The notes under the pieces are model-generated. The model ran no database searches and had not been told where the DNA came from. It saw nothing but the letters and a program-made list of their open reading frames with translations. Both the position numbers and the translations under genes were made by a program. A stretch of DNA of 64,000 nt from Reticulitermes speratus (lineage: Eukaryota; Arthropoda; Insecta; Blattodea; Rhinotermitidae), in contig JAJKFL010000427.1 of the NCBI GenBank assembly GCA_021186555.1, positions 16,358,005 to 16,422,004 of the forward strand, read 5' to 3'. Below are positions 22,938 to 33,721 of this stretch, piece by piece. Positions within the stretch are counted from its first letter, which is position 1. Every line of letters begins with the position of its first letter.

Positions 22938-23540
22938 CACGGTTTAACGAGTTGAGGCAATTCATTTACATTTCCGAAGTCGCAACGTCTTACTTTCCAA
23001 CGGTAAAGGTACTTGACGACAGTCTCTTTTAGCAACTTCACGACAAAGTAACATTAGTGTCATAGAACTGTTGTTACAGCAGCTATCAAATACCCAAACA
23101 AGTTTACAATTACAACTGAATTTAATAAACGTAGACCTCATATTGACAATCAAAACAAATCTTCTGTGTGTCAGTGAACGATTTTGAATTTGAAAGGCTG
23201 GAGGATAGGTGAAGGCAGTAGAAGGAATAGCGTGACCAGCAGACACTTCGATTGCTGTGTGACCACTACAATTCCTGAGGCTGAGGAAGTGAACTTTGTT
23301 CTTTCTTTCGTGTGAATATTTTCAATAAAAAAACCGTGGATGTTTAAAGATGATGTACCTTTCGTAAACGGGAGTGTTTCAGGGTACCCAACAGTGAAAA
23401 CCGCATAAATACGACAAGGAACATGCCGATGTCGGTAAATCTGAAAACACGCCTCTCTGTCAGATACAGCAGATGCGTGGACAGAGAAACAGAAACTCTG
23501 GGACTGGTCACGCTGAAATAACGCACCTTATAAAACGGTA
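22938..23540. other. No gene recognised
   Basis: Overlapping short frames on the minus strand (22962-23246, 23344-23526) have no motif. Confidence 0.5.
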
Positions 23541-23671
23541 TTACAAGGCATGATTGACAGACTGAAACTGGAAGATGCTATGATATGGAAATGAATGTGG
23601 AAAAAACTGCAGTAATAAGAATCTCAAGGCAACCAACTCCAGTACAGATTATGATACATCGAAAACAGCCA
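23541..23671 (+). mobile_element. RTE-type LINE fragment (same family as 95-1202)
   Basis: The translation, over more than one frame, gives MIDRLK, then MNVEKT and RISRQPTPVQIMIHRKQ, matching MVDRLIEIGRRYGMEMNVEK and RISRQPYTIKIMINQKQ in the first LINE, just after its YADD. It is short and decayed. Confidence 0.7.
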
Positions 23672-23679
23672 ACACACGA

Positions 23680-23731
23680 CACTCACAACAGACAGACATT
23701 CATGCCCCCGGCGAGCGGCCTCAGACCCACG
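23680..23731 (-). mobile_element. SINE2 fragment
   Basis: CACGACACTCACAACAGACA, CATGCCCCCGGCG and CAGACCCACGCC are SINE2 body and head pieces joined with an internal gap. It directly follows the LINE fragment. Confidence 0.6.
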
Positions 23732-23877
23732 CCATATTTCAGATACATATAAACCACAATTAAAAGTATAATTTCGTATATTTTAATCTATGTTTTAAAT
23801 AACAACCAGGAAGACCAAGAGTCTGGACTGAATGATAGCAAAGCATTTCTAATAACACAAGAAGCACGTATACTCCG

Positions 23878-24009
23878 CTGCCTTGCACGTTAACTCTATT
23901 TTGTTTCTACAAACGAGTTTTGACGTTACCATGCGTCATCCTCAGTGTAGGACGCATGGTAAAGTCGAAACGCATTTGTAGAAATAAAATAGTGTTACGT
24001 GCAAGGCAG
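23878..24009. mobile_element. Long palindrome (foldback), arms about 59 bp
   Basis: Left arm 23878-23937 and right arm 23951-24009 are imperfect mirror copies around a 13-bp centre. The left arm, read on the minus strand, has CTGAGGAT followed by GACG...CGTC and AAAAC. The right arm has GTCGAAAC. The layout is like the 25829 foldback, with a hammerhead-like core in inverted arms. Confidence 0.75.
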
Positions 24010-25800
24010 TGGACCAGATAACACTGCACATCATAATAGCCACACGGTATGCATGGAATAAACACATATATTAAACTGTACAGAAGAGAAATGGCGTTCC
24101 CAGATAAATTAGGAAGAACGACAAACATTTTTCGTAAGGAAAGAAAGTGCCCTACTGGGGGATAGATCATCAACAATCTTCTTTATTCCGCGTAGAGCTA
24201 AGGCGTGTCAAAGGAAGCAAAAGAGGGGGTTGGGTATCAAAACATGTGTACCGCGCATCTCGCATTATCACACAGACACACACACACACACACGAGACGG
24301 TATAAAACAGACGAAAGACATCCCGTCTTAGAGGCACACATCTTAACGCCCCCCGTCAGGTGCCCACAAAGTCGATGGACAGATCTTGCACAGGCACAGC
24401 AGGTCTCAGCCCCGCCCCGCAAACTGCCAGCAAACATGTGTCCGTATTAAGGAATCAGTAATATTTCAGGAGGAAATTTCAGGATAAAGAACTTAGGCAG
24501 TCTTCGTGAGGTGCTTCAGTTCTGACTGCGAAAGAATTCGACAACACCAGCGTGCAGATTCTGAAAAGCGGCAACACACAGAATACAGCAGATTCTGTTT
24601 ACTGCCCTGCCCTTATGATTTTGTGATAAATGCTGTTGTTTTGGAAGGTTATTAAAAACATAGATATGGAAGCCACTCCAATTCAAGACCGCAAGTTACT
24701 CTTTCAAATGGCTGTAAAAAGCTAATTTTAATTTCCGGTCAGAAAGCAGGCTTAACGAAGATTTCTTGAAATTTTGAGTAACTACTTCCCATCAAAATTT
24801 TAAAACGTTAAATTTTACTTCCTATCCTTCTTCTATTTCTTCAGAAAAAAAGGGGCAGACGGCTGTGACGTCACCGTGTTAAGGAACGTTCCAGGTACAT
24901 CTCTACCCGCTGTATCACTTCTCATATTCTCCATAAATATGCCTAAGAAATTATCATCATCATCATCATCATCCTTTGTTATTTGTGTTTGTGATTATGT
25001 CGGCTTTCTGTGCAAAAATTGTCCTTCTGCTATATGAACATCACTAAATTTTGTTTGCAGAAACGTTAATACGTTAAGACAGCAGATTCTTACCCTTAAT
25101 CAGATACGTGAGTTGGAGGTGGGAGCCACACTAGCGCCACTTACGGTGAGCTACAGAAATAAAAGGCAACATACCTTTGAAAAAAAAAAATTTGCAACTT
25201 TTGTATAGGTAACATTTATGCAGCATGCAAAACAATGCCTGAAAGCCGGCAATTCGTCACCTCATCACGCCACACACCGTCCGTCTGACCTTGTAGCAAA
25301 AGTGTAGGATCTGTAGGCTGAACAAGCAAACATTCAGAATGCAGCAATGGGCTGTGAGAAAGGAAACATCCCGTCTCAATACCTGCACTTTGAGAGGCAG
25401 CTAACCACGGCCGATTCATTACCACATGGTAATGTTGTACGTTAGGACAGCGAGAGTGAAAAAGTGGAACATATGACTCAAAGGCTCCTCTGGGTGAGGA
25501 CCACCGAAAGTGAAAATATGGAGAAAATAAGACTCGAGAGAGATATTTGGGTTTATCAAAAGTGGGATGGGATTATTGCTTGTCCTATGGCGGGGGGGGG
25601 ATACAAGGTTTAGTAGATGGTCAATTAGGAGGGGAGACTCACCAACAAAAAATATCCTTTTAGAGGTCGTGCTCAAAGTAAAGGGTTCCCAGAGCTTCAT
25701 CAAGAAAGGGAAAGGGAGACGTGCATCACAATACAATTCTGCCCGTAATTATTACGGTTCCGCAATCACCTAACATGCAAATTAAGTTTAAATAAATTCT
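24010..25800. other. No gene recognised; CA and TCA microsatellites
   Basis: A (CA)n tract lies at about 24271-24294 and a (TCA)n tract at about 24953-24973. A G9 run is at 25592-25600. The 105-codon minus-strand frame 25419-25736 has no known motif and overlaps the G-run. Confidence 0.5.
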
Positions 25801-25888
25801 AAAAGGTTCTGACGATGGTATGTAACATTGAGAACTAATGGGTTCCGGGACTTTGTCCATCGTCCGGAAGTCTAAAATAACTAGATAA

Positions 25889-25929
25889 CACGACGTTTCG
25901 GAAACTGGATCTGCTTCCGTCCTCAGGTG
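25889..25929 (-). ncRNA. Hammerhead-like motif in left foldback arm (candidate)
   Basis: On the minus strand: CAC, CTGAGGA, one extra C, stem GGAA/TTCC, GAAAC, GTC, GTG. CAC and GTG pair as a short stem I, and GTC is the preferred hammerhead cleavage triplet. Confidence 0.5.
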
Positions 25930-25950
25930 AAGGGGGAGGGAGACACCCTT

Positions 25951-25993
25951 CACCCTGAGGACGGAAGCAGATCCAGTTTCCGAAACGTCGGGT
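25951..25993 (+). ncRNA. Hammerhead-like motif in right foldback arm (candidate)
   Basis: Mirror copy of the left-arm motif: CTGAGGA, an extra C, GGAA/TTCC, GAAAC, GTC. The outer pairing is weaker here (CC with GG only). Confidence 0.45.
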
Positions 25994-26340
25994 TTATCTA
26001 GTTATTTTAGATTTCCGGGCGATGGACAAAGCCCAGAAACCCATTAGTTCTCAAATTAAATTTACCTCGGAATTTATGAACCTGATTGGAACATTTACTC
26101 CTTGGTTTCACACTATGCACCTGCAAAGTCAAGTTTTCAATGTGCTTAATTAAGTATCACGCCGTGAGGACATGAGGAAGGGGAGGTAGCGTTCTGTGTT
26201 CCTAACCTGGGCACTGAATTGAGGCGGCTGGCAGCGTCAGGCCTCAGACACTGTACCTGAGCGTTCGGTGTCCACCGGATAGGATAATGTGTGGGCCCGA
26301 GAGCCAGTCCCGACGCTTTTGAGAAGAGATACAAAAGAGA

Positions 26341-26854
26341 CAACGTACGTATAACGTAACACTGAGGCGTGTTCGCGTAACCATTGTTGTCGTGGAAAAG
26401 CAATAAGTGTTACATATTCCCAGTGTGTGTCTGTAGCCTTAGTTATCCAGCATGCAAGGCGCATGCGCCTTATTATATTGCCATCTGTGACCTGTCGGGC
26501 TCTACAACATTCTTCCACATTATCTCATAAAAGGCACGATTTTCGTGGGGAAAAATTTATTGAACATAAAACGTGTGTTTTGGTATTTTCTACAACATTC
26601 TCATTCTAAGAAGAATTCAGCGAGATATCATCATAAACGTACATAGGTCTTCATGTAAAGTACCGTTATTCTTGTCAGATTTTAATGAAACTTGAATTTT
26701 CTCAACAGATTTTCGAAAAATACACAAATATCAAATTTCATGAAAATCCGTCCTGAAGGAGCCGACTTGTTCCATGCGGACCGACAGACGGACGGACAGA
26801 CATGACGAAGCTTATAGTCGCTTTTCGCAATTTTGCGAATGCGACTAAAAATAG
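26341..26854 (+). repeat. Repeat X, copy 4 (best full copy)
   Basis: Starts GTACGTATAACGTAACACTG. All landmarks are present. The end TTCGCAATTTTGCGAA is a 7-bp hairpin with a 2-nt loop, followed by TGCGACTAAAAAT. No open frame spans it. Confidence 0.88.
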
Positions 26855-27107
26855 AGATAATCGGACAATACAGCTTTTAACTTTAAATGAACTAAACAGG
26901 CTAGTCGTGTAATTACCTTTACTGAACCCAAGGGTTGAGTTCTGCTAACACGTATGTATCCCAGCACGCAAGTACACTTTGACAAGGACAGGTAAAGGCG
27001 TACGAAATCCTCGAGTGCAGTGCGCATCAAACCTGCACCTGACCTACACACTTGAAAGGCGGGTCGTGCTTCGTAACATGTACTGTGGCAAGACAGAGGT
27101 AAGAGTA

Positions 27108-27355
27108 CGCCGGGATAGCTCAGACGGTCCGAGGATCAAATCCTGATAGGGAGAGATTTTCCGAGCCCGTCCAGACCGGCCTTGGGGCCCACCCAGCCTA
27201 CAGTACAAAGGGTACCGCGTATGTTCCGTTGGTAAGAGGCTGAGGCGTTGTGCTGACCAACCACCTCCTTCTAGCATCGAGGTTGCAAATGAGGTGGAGC
27301 TAAACCTCCGCCTCCCCTTTGTGCCTGCATAGGCATGTCCTGGGATGACATCTTT
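27108..27355 (+). mobile_element. SINE1 copy, internally shortened head
   Basis: GGGATAGCTCAGACGGTCCG joins the A-box region directly to the B box (GAGGATCAAATCCTG), so about 20 bp of the tRNA head is missing. The rest of the body follows the family to CTTTGTGCCTGCATAGGC. Confidence 0.8.
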
Positions 27356-27412
27356 CCTCATCAAGACTACTGGAATACTATTTCTGCAAGTACTTGTACG
27401 TACGTTGGCACC

Positions 27413-27570
27413 TATGTATGTATGTATGTATGTATGTATGTATGTATGTATGCATGTACCTACCGATGTATGTATGTATGTACATACGTACTTACGCACC
27501 TATGTACGTATGTATGTATGTGCGCATATGTGTATGTATGTATTTACGTATGTATGTATGTATGTACGTT
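27413..27570. repeat. (TATG)n microsatellite, interrupted
   Basis: TATG units with TACG, CATG and CCTA interruptions. They produce spurious Tyr/Val/Cys/Met-rich open frames in several phases up to 148 codons. Confidence 0.95.
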
Positions 27571-27584
27571 ACACATACACACAC

Positions 27585-27845
27585 AGTGCAGTCTCATTAT
27601 ATGCGAGGGATGCGTTCCTGAAGACCCGTATAATTCAATACTCGCACAATTCGAGACTAATTATCATAGGAATAACTACAAAGTGGGGGGAGTGTTCCCG
27701 GAGCGCACAAATCTACAACTATTCTAGCGTATTTTTGCTTTTAAATATACTTTTTAAGCACAATATTAAAAAAACAAGCGATAAGAGTTAATTTAACGGT
27801 TGGCATTGTTTCAAATTTTGCGCATAAAGTGAGACTTCATTAATA
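27585..27845. mobile_element. Possible Tigger/pogo-like MITE
   Basis: The left end GCAGTCTCATTATATGCG and the right end CGCATAAAGTGAGACTTC are imperfect inverted repeats enclosing AT-rich sequence of about 260 bp. The end sequence recalls pogo/Tigger elements. The target duplication is not certain. Confidence 0.45.
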
Positions 27846-27892
27846 TTTTTTACATGGCACTATTTAAAAATCCGAATAAACTGTGACAACTA

Positions 27893-27893
27893 C

Positions 27894-27939
<46 letters not shown>

Positions 27940-27940
27940 A
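27893..27940. repeat. (TA)n(TG)n microsatellite
   Basis: A TA run passes directly into a TG run, a common compound microsatellite form. Confidence 0.95.
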
Positions 27941-28167
27941 TGTAACACGAATCCGTGAGTCAATTCGGTGTGGAAACACGGCAAAATGCTGGTACTTGCC
28001 TTAAACATCCACCAGATCACGGACAAAATGTGGCAAGCTAAACGTACTGGTACGTGTTCTCAATCTGGACATTGCTGCAGTTAGCACTATATCACTATAT
28101 ATATCACCAAAGGAGTGACATGTGTCACTGCCGGGCACACAACCATAAAATTCGTATTAATCACCAC

Positions 28168-28256
28168 GAGTACGGGAGGGCGAGGACTGGATTCATCTGG
28201 CTCATGACAGGGACAAGTGGCCGGCTGTTGTAAACGCGGTAATGTATCTTCGGGTT
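28168..28256 (+). mobile_element. RTE-type LINE tail, left piece
   Basis: GACTGGATTCATCTGGCTCA, GACAGGGACAAGTGGC and GTAAACGCGGTAATG match the LINE tail at 37840. The copy breaks off after CTTCGGGTT and resumes at 28536, beyond an inverted-repeat element. Confidence 0.75.
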
Positions 28257-28535
28257 GGAGACTGTATGTGGTCTTCTGGGGTGTTACTCTATGTAACAAG
28301 TACTTTAACAAATCCCGACTTTTCGAAGGAGGCAGCGCATTCGCCCTAAGGGTTGGTACGTCTTTCTAGCCTTCGTCTTCAAAGGTGGGTAAGTCCCTCC
28401 AGGAATTACCCACCTTTGAAGATGGCAGCGCTACGTCTCTTCAAAGCGTCTGGATACGTTAAATTACACGCCACACGGCATAACATCCTAGAAGACCAGA
28501 ATCCTCAAATTCAACGCTGTGAAAGCCACAAATCT
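28257..28535. mobile_element. Inverted-repeat MITE lodged in a LINE tail
   Basis: GGTCTTCTGGGGTGTTAC (from about 28270) is mirrored by GCATAACATCCTAGAAGACC (to about 28498). Inside is a perfect 17-bp hairpin (28376-28392 with 28406-28422). The end motif TCTTCTGGGRTGTTA is shared with the other small elements here. LINE sequence continues on both sides, so the MITE came second. Confidence 0.7.
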
Positions 28536-28618
28536 CGCAACCTTCGGCTTCCACAAAACGCGGGAGATGTCTTGACTACCTGAAGAACTGTCAGCTTCTC
28601 AAGACGCACTGTGCCATG
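28536..28618 (+). mobile_element. RTE-type LINE tail, right piece
   Basis: CAACCTTCGGCTTCCACAAA, GTCTTGACTACCTGAAGAAC and CAGCTTCTCAAGACGCACTG continue the tail interrupted at 28256. Confidence 0.75.
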
Positions 28619-29655
28619 TGTCTGCCACTTAACGCACAATACGTTTACCGTATTACATGCACCGCACGACTTAGCGAAGTACTTACGTTCCGGAGGATCC
28701 GGCGCAAGTTCAGCTTTGCGCACGTTTTAATCGACTATACATGTGTTCAACTGTTATGTATATAGAAGGCAGTCCGGTTGAAGTACAAACTCCAACACAC
28801 TGGAACCTGATCGGCCGCAGCATGACCGCCCCATCACCAGTGTTATCGCCCAACAATATTCTTCCGCCAGCTTCGTCTCATTGCGCTTTGCTTCGTGCAG
28901 GGAAAAATTCGGCGCATTTCAAAAATGTTAATTAATTGTTTTACTTTTAAAAAAAATTGCGTAAATCTGAAATTGCGTAACTTTCAATTGCGTGAAGGGG
29001 GGGGGGGGTTCTGTACACTTCTAATTCAGGCAGTACCAAATACAGTACCTGCATATACACACGTGGGCGAAATCGGCGCCGAACGTGAGACATCCGTCCC
29101 CTTTGACGAAAACCTGTCTGATACGGCTGTCAGAATGCTTCACATAATGAAAACATAAGAAATCAATCAATCTGCTGCCAATAGAGAATTAAACTGTCGG
29201 TCTGATTAGACATTGGTTATGAAGAAGAGCGATCTGGGGAAGAAAGGGGAAGCCGATGATGCAAGCAGCGGCTGCAGTCTCGGCACAAGGAGACGCAGAT
29301 AACAGATGAAGTAGAGGTGGAGGGGATATTAAAGGCGGGAAACAAGATGTGGCAACCCTGCGCTACAATGTGGTGCGGGTCAACAAAAACACGCCAGGGG
29401 CCCGCGTGGAGCCAGAGCCAAAACTTTCAAGGGACACGTTTAAAAGTTTAGACTTCCTTCTGTTTCGGCGCGTGATACTGAGTTACGAAGGTACATCAGT
29501 TATACCACTGTAGGGCAGCCTTCGATTGTTACCGTTCTTGCGACAAACCGAAAACTTGTGATGTATATTGTTAACCCTTTAAAAATCAATTGTTGCCACA
29601 TAAACCGCCAGGTTTAACACAAACACCTGTGATTAACGGAATATCTATCGAGACA
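28619..29655. other. No gene recognised; G12 run
   Basis: A run of 12 G at 28997-29008. Short frames of 60-87 codons, without motifs. Confidence 0.5.
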
Positions 29656-29656
29656 T

Positions 29657-29794
29657 ACGCTCTTCTGGGTCAAGAAGTCAGATGGGACCGATACGTTGTC
29701 CCGAAACGTCGGTAAAGGATTACCACTCGACGCTGCGTAATATCCCAGAAGAGCGTAGAGCCCATCAACATCGCGGCGGAAGCCTGAAATCAAG
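29657..29794. mobile_element. Inverted-repeat MITE, copy 2 of the 14497 family
   Basis: TACGCTCTTCTGGG at the left and CCCAGAAGAGCGTA at the right are inverted. The centre has GATGGGACCGATACGTTGTC and CCGAAACGTCGGTAA. The right end CATCGCGGCGGAAGCCTGA matches 14497 in reverse and 35846 directly. The left arm is shortened. Confidence 0.7.
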
Positions 29795-30225
29795 ACTAGC
29801 TATTATTTCACAATACAAAAATAACGGATTGGACTTTCCAAATGACACGGAATTTTTCTGTGAGGAATATTCAGATATTTTAATATTCAAAGCTTAATCT
29901 AGCTCATTCTTTAACTGTACAATGAACGATACTGCCTTAGTAGCACAGGATGACTGTACAGCGTAGAATGACAAATTAAGAAGCTCGTCAAACAAATCGC
30001 TTGTGGTGGCGCTATTTAAAGTACACAGCTTCCTGTTAAATGTGCCTCTCCCAACTGCATACGGAGTGTGCCTTCGCCGGGAGTTTCCGAAACCATTTTT
30101 CTCCACCAGTTCAACTTACGTTATTGCACAGAAGAGTCTCGAAGTGCCGACCTCCACTTTTTAATCAGGTCTCGCACCTTTTGAAAATATTTGTTGACGC
30201 AAAACGGGGTCTCTTCTCTTTAAAT
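29795..30225. other. No gene recognised
   Basis: Short frames only (29894-30106, 30040-30243), without motifs. Confidence 0.45.
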
Positions 30226-30295
30226 ATAGAAAATTACGCGTAACATCCCAGAAGAGCGCAGATCTCATCAACATCGCGGCGGAAGGCTGAAATCA
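30226..30295. mobile_element. Right-end fragment of the 14497 MITE family
   Basis: GCGTAACATCCCAGAAGAGC, CATCAACATCGCGGCGGAAG and GCTGAAATCAAAG. No left end was found within 300 bp. Confidence 0.65.
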
Positions 30296-31140
30296 AAGTT
30301 AGAAAATTTCTCTTGGAAAACTGATGTTCAATTCTTCTGATGAAAGTAGATTTTATCTTTTACTGTTAATTCCCTGAATAATGGTGTCAGAATTTATTTA
30401 ACGTAATGGTTGGGATTTACTTCTTCGAAAAACAAGAGCCATTTGGTTTTACACGCACACACCTCACTTTAAGGTCAGGTAAAGGAAAGTTCACGTACTG
30501 AATAGCGATTTTCCTAACACCACCACCTTTTATTTTGGCTGGTTATGTTAGTAGCTAATCTAAACCGTTCACCATACTGTAAAGTTTTTCATATTTTATT
30601 TTATTTTTGCCCAGCACCGAAACTGTAATCCGAAGAGTTTCCATTCTTCAGTTTATCGTTCTTTTATACAGCACTGCTGACACGGAATATTTTTTACAGA
30701 ACTTTTGGCGACTTTTTATTTCAGGAAGCAAATTTTTCAAACGTGTTGCAAATGCACATTCTTCGTTCATCAGAAACGCACACGCACTCGTAGCTGCACT
30801 GTATGGTGAGACACAACACTTGAATGGGGCACTTTCTCACGTTCCAGCAGAGGTATAAAAGTTTGAAGCTCTCGTTAGACTCGCCTTGCCGAAGCGGACT
30901 CATATCATACCTCCTTATGGCTGATGAAATGGTCAGTGGGATTCTCTGTATTATCTGAGTATTCGCCTGTAGGAAGCAGTCACAAGAGCAGACTTCTGGA
31001 ATGAGTATAAAGTTTCGATTCCTTCCCGATACTTCCGCACTTTCGCTGTGTTTCGTCAAAATGCAAATCCTATTACCAAAGTATGCAATTTATTATACCA
31101 ACCAAATGCACATTATTAGTTACATATGAGTGTTAAACAC
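30296..31140. other. No gene recognised
   Basis: The 112-codon minus-strand frame 30721-31059 and the 83-codon plus-strand frame 30607-30858 overlap and carry no known motif. Confidence 0.5.
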
Positions 31141-31143
31141 GTA

Positions 31144-31185
31144 GCTGCGACATGTTTCGGTACAAACATACCATCTGCAGACAGC
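31144..31185 (-). ncRNA. Hammerhead-like motif with GTC (candidate)
   Basis: On the minus strand: GCTGT, CTGCAGA, an extra T, stem GGTA/TACC, GAAAC, ATGTC, GCAGC. The outer helix GCTGT/GCAGC has 5 pairs including one G-U. The core differs from CTGANGA at one base (A to C). Confidence 0.42.
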
Positions 31186-32204
31186 ACAATATGTCAGGTT
31201 TCAAACCAATTGTCAGTGACAAGCCACTATTTACATGGTTCCACAATCTGTAGTAGGTTCCTTTGTAGATATCGTGTATGTATAAACGGTACAACTTGTA
31301 CTATTTTCTTTTTAAGTTATGGTTAAAATATGATTTAAAATATTTCTTACATAATAAATATGATTTATACAGATTAAAATTATTGTTACAGCTGGTAGTG
31401 GAAACTTGTAGTTTGTAGCATTATATGTTCTGGTCTGGACAACTTAAAAGCATTTACCAAGATTTCTGCTTCTGACTGGACGACTGGAGTTCGATTTAGG
31501 CAAGATGCGTCTGGACTCCTCTCTTTATTACAATGTCCACAACAGCACCGCGAAAGACACAACTGCATATCCGACAGGTAATGGAAATTCGTCTACATTA
31601 AAGACGACATGAGCACTAAGCTAGACGGCAGACATTAAGCATGCACGACTCCTACACAATTTCACGACGTCGTACCTACAATTAAGCCGACAATCTTTTA
31701 CTTTGAACTTTAAATTACAAAAGCAATATGCCTTATTTGAAGCTTCCGCCGCGGTATAACCGGCCAACGCTGCGTAACATCCCAAAAGACCAAAGATCTC
31801 ACGTACAAACTTATTACCTTTCCACATTACCTTACAGCACCTCTGCCATTCAAATAAGTTAATACTGAAACCCAGACATGATTTAACTCAGGTCCTAAGA
31901 CTCTTTTAACTTTAAACCCGGCTATACAGTTTTCACAACCTGGCAAACTAGCATGTATCTCACACCACTACTTCACAATTTATATCAAATTCTCAATTAA
32001 CGTCTCCCACCTCTCCCATTGAAAGTCAGTAATCTTCACACCGTGACTAGTCCGGAAAACTTCGGAGCATATTTTATTATTATTATTATTTACTGCAATT
32101 GGGTTTTCACCCGGTATAATATACATAAAAGTAACAATACAATACAAACTATACACAATTACAAAACAATATATACAGTAAATACAAGTACACACATTAG
32201 AACA
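31186..32204. other. No gene recognised; MITE right-end motif
   Basis: CTTCCGCCGCGGTATAACC and GCGTAACATCCCAAAAGACC at about 31742-31795 are end pieces of the small inverted-repeat elements. A short (TTA)n tract lies at about 32074-32090. Confidence 0.45.
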
Positions 32205-32345
32205 TCATCCACACATTACAAAAACATCCACACCTTAACAAAAATATCCACTCCTTATCAAAAACATCCACACCTTACAAAAAACACCCACACACAATAC
32301 AAACAAAACACACGCACATTACAAAAAACCCAGCACATTAAATAA
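32205..32345. repeat. Irregular CA-rich minisatellite
   Basis: Units like AAAAACATCCACACCTTAC repeat about six times with length variation and drift into ACAAACAAAACACACGC. Confidence 0.75.
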
Positions 32346-32429
32346 TACAAAAATGCAGAACAAAGAGGCGTAGATCCATGTACTAATACCTTCCTTTAAA
32401 ATAATTACTCTCCCACACCATACCAGGGA

Positions 32430-32505
32430 TTTTTCTCTTCTCAGAAGCGTCCAAAACGGTTCTGGGGTCCACCCAGCCTTCTCTTGGGTGGTTTATGATG
32501 ATACG
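32430..32505 (+). mobile_element. SINE1 core fragment
   Basis: GCGTCCAAAACGGTTCTGG and GTCCACCCAGCCTTCTCTTG match the central SINE1 body. No head or tail. Confidence 0.5.
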
Positions 32506-32930
32506 GATACACACACGGTCAATTTCTGTAATGGCCCCCACGCATCAGTCCACGTCATAAAACGTCCATGACCACGGATCACAGCTACCATTGCCAAAGT
32601 CTAAATTAAATAAAACTTTGCTCCTTCCCTGGTGTAAATTAGTATGTATTGGGTAGGAAGCAGCACTGAATTGTTAACAGTGCCAAATTACATATTCTTG
32701 AATTGGATAACCAAACCAATAACTGTAGTGATTGGATTTATGTGTCCCTGTCAAAATCTGACAGGCACTAAGTACCATTACAGTTTGCCGGTTTAGTTCC
32801 ATTAAGAGTTTAACTGCATACAGCTGCAATTATGATAGCTTTCGTAACGGATTTAACAGTTGTCAATACAGTTACCGGGAGGTTCTCCAGCATAAATTCG
32901 AAACTGTTCGACTTCTCTTTCTTGTGAACT
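32506..32930. other. No gene recognised
   Basis: No frames over 60 codons and no repeat seen. Confidence 0.5.
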
Positions 32931-32992
32931 AGGTTACATAAAAGGCGGAATTTCTTGACTAGCTAAGTCACTATCAACTTCTCAAGAAGGAT
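32931..32992 (+). mobile_element. RTE-type LINE tail fragment
   Basis: GGTTACATAAAAGGCGGAAT, TTCTTGACTAGCTAAG and AACTTCTCAAGAAGGA, the last 60 bp of the LINE tail. Confidence 0.7.
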
Positions 32993-33046
32993 GGTTCCGT
33001 TCTTCAGGGCGTGACGCAGCGAAGTATCCCAGAAGAACGGAATCCC
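32993..33046. mobile_element. Minimal inverted-repeat element
   Basis: GGTTCCGTTCTT and AAGAACGGAATCC are inverted around about 28 bp that contain GTATCCCAG. It replaces the end of the LINE tail and looks like an internally deleted relative of the TCTTCTGGG elements. Confidence 0.5.
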
Positions 33047-33180
33047 TAGCTAAGCAGTTACGAAAACCTCAAAAGTCCGCATTCTTAATGACTCTGATGC
33101 ATGGTATAGTTACCTAATCCGTACGATAGGTCTACAAATTGAGCATTCTAAACTGCGTAATGTTTTCGATTTTTATATCA

Positions 33181-33440
33181 AGAATAGCTCAGTCAACATA
33201 GTGATCAAGCTACGGACTGGACGATCGAAAAATCTTGGTTTCGTTCGCGGCAGAGGCAAGAGGTTTTTGGCTTGTCCAAAACTCCTACTCATTGGGTGCA
33301 GTAGACACTTTCCCCGGGGATAAAGCGGCTGGGGCGCGGAGCTGACCACTCACCTCTATGTAACCGAGGTTAAGAAACAGTTTAGCTAAACCTCCACTAC
33401 CCCTTACGTCTTCATGGCGTGCACAGGGGTAATTTTACTG
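33181..33440 (+). mobile_element. SINE1 copy
   Basis: AATAGCTCAGTCAACATAG (A-box region), then a diverged B box, GGGATAAAGCGGCTGGGGCG, GCTAAACCTCCACTACCCC and CTTCATGGCGTG. Confidence 0.8.
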
Positions 33441-33618
33441 GGACACAGATAAACACCTCCTGGTTTATATGGTTAATCAAGAAACCATAATGACAGTTTG
33501 TACGAAATACGTATTTAAAGAAACGAATACAAGTACCTAACACTGGTTAAGCGTGAAATCTGGGAAAGTTTGTAAAATGTGTTTGGTAAGTGCCAGTGAA
33601 ACGACTGGAAAGGTAGAC

Positions 33619-33721
33619 CACGGTCTTCTGAAACGTGATACCGTGTAGTTTTGTGGAAGGTTCTCCAGAAACGTTGGTACCTGTCTACCAAACTACACGG
33701 CGTCAAATCCTTGAAGACCGT
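33619..33721. mobile_element. Inverted-repeat MITE
   Basis: Left ACGGTCTTCTGAAACGTGAT with CCGTGTAGTTTT, and right AAACTACACGGCGTC with CCTTGAAGACCGT, mirror each other. The centre has CCAGAAACGTTGGTACC, a decayed GAAACGTC motif. Confidence 0.65.

Larger units (their letters stand above)
25829..26054. mobile_element. Foldback element, arms of 106-109 bp
   Basis: Left arm 25829-25934 and right arm 25946-26054 are near-perfect reverse complements around an 11-bp centre. They begin TTGAGAACTAATGGG and end CCCATTAGTTCTCAA. Each arm holds a hammerhead-like core, so the two cores are in inverted orientation. There is no coding sequence and no clear target duplication. Inverted terminal copies carrying hammerheads are known in Penelope-like elements; a foldback DNA element is the alternative. 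Confidence 0.85.

Noticed and set aside
27335-27791. Open frames of 130-151 codons across the TATG tract
   Set aside because: Encoded peptides are Tyr/Val/Cys/Met repeats in all phases and are produced by the microsatellite, with no domain.
30925-30970. CTGATGA near 30921 as another hammerhead-like motif
   Set aside because: No stem-loop and no GAAAC follow at the right distance; one 7-mer match is expected by chance.
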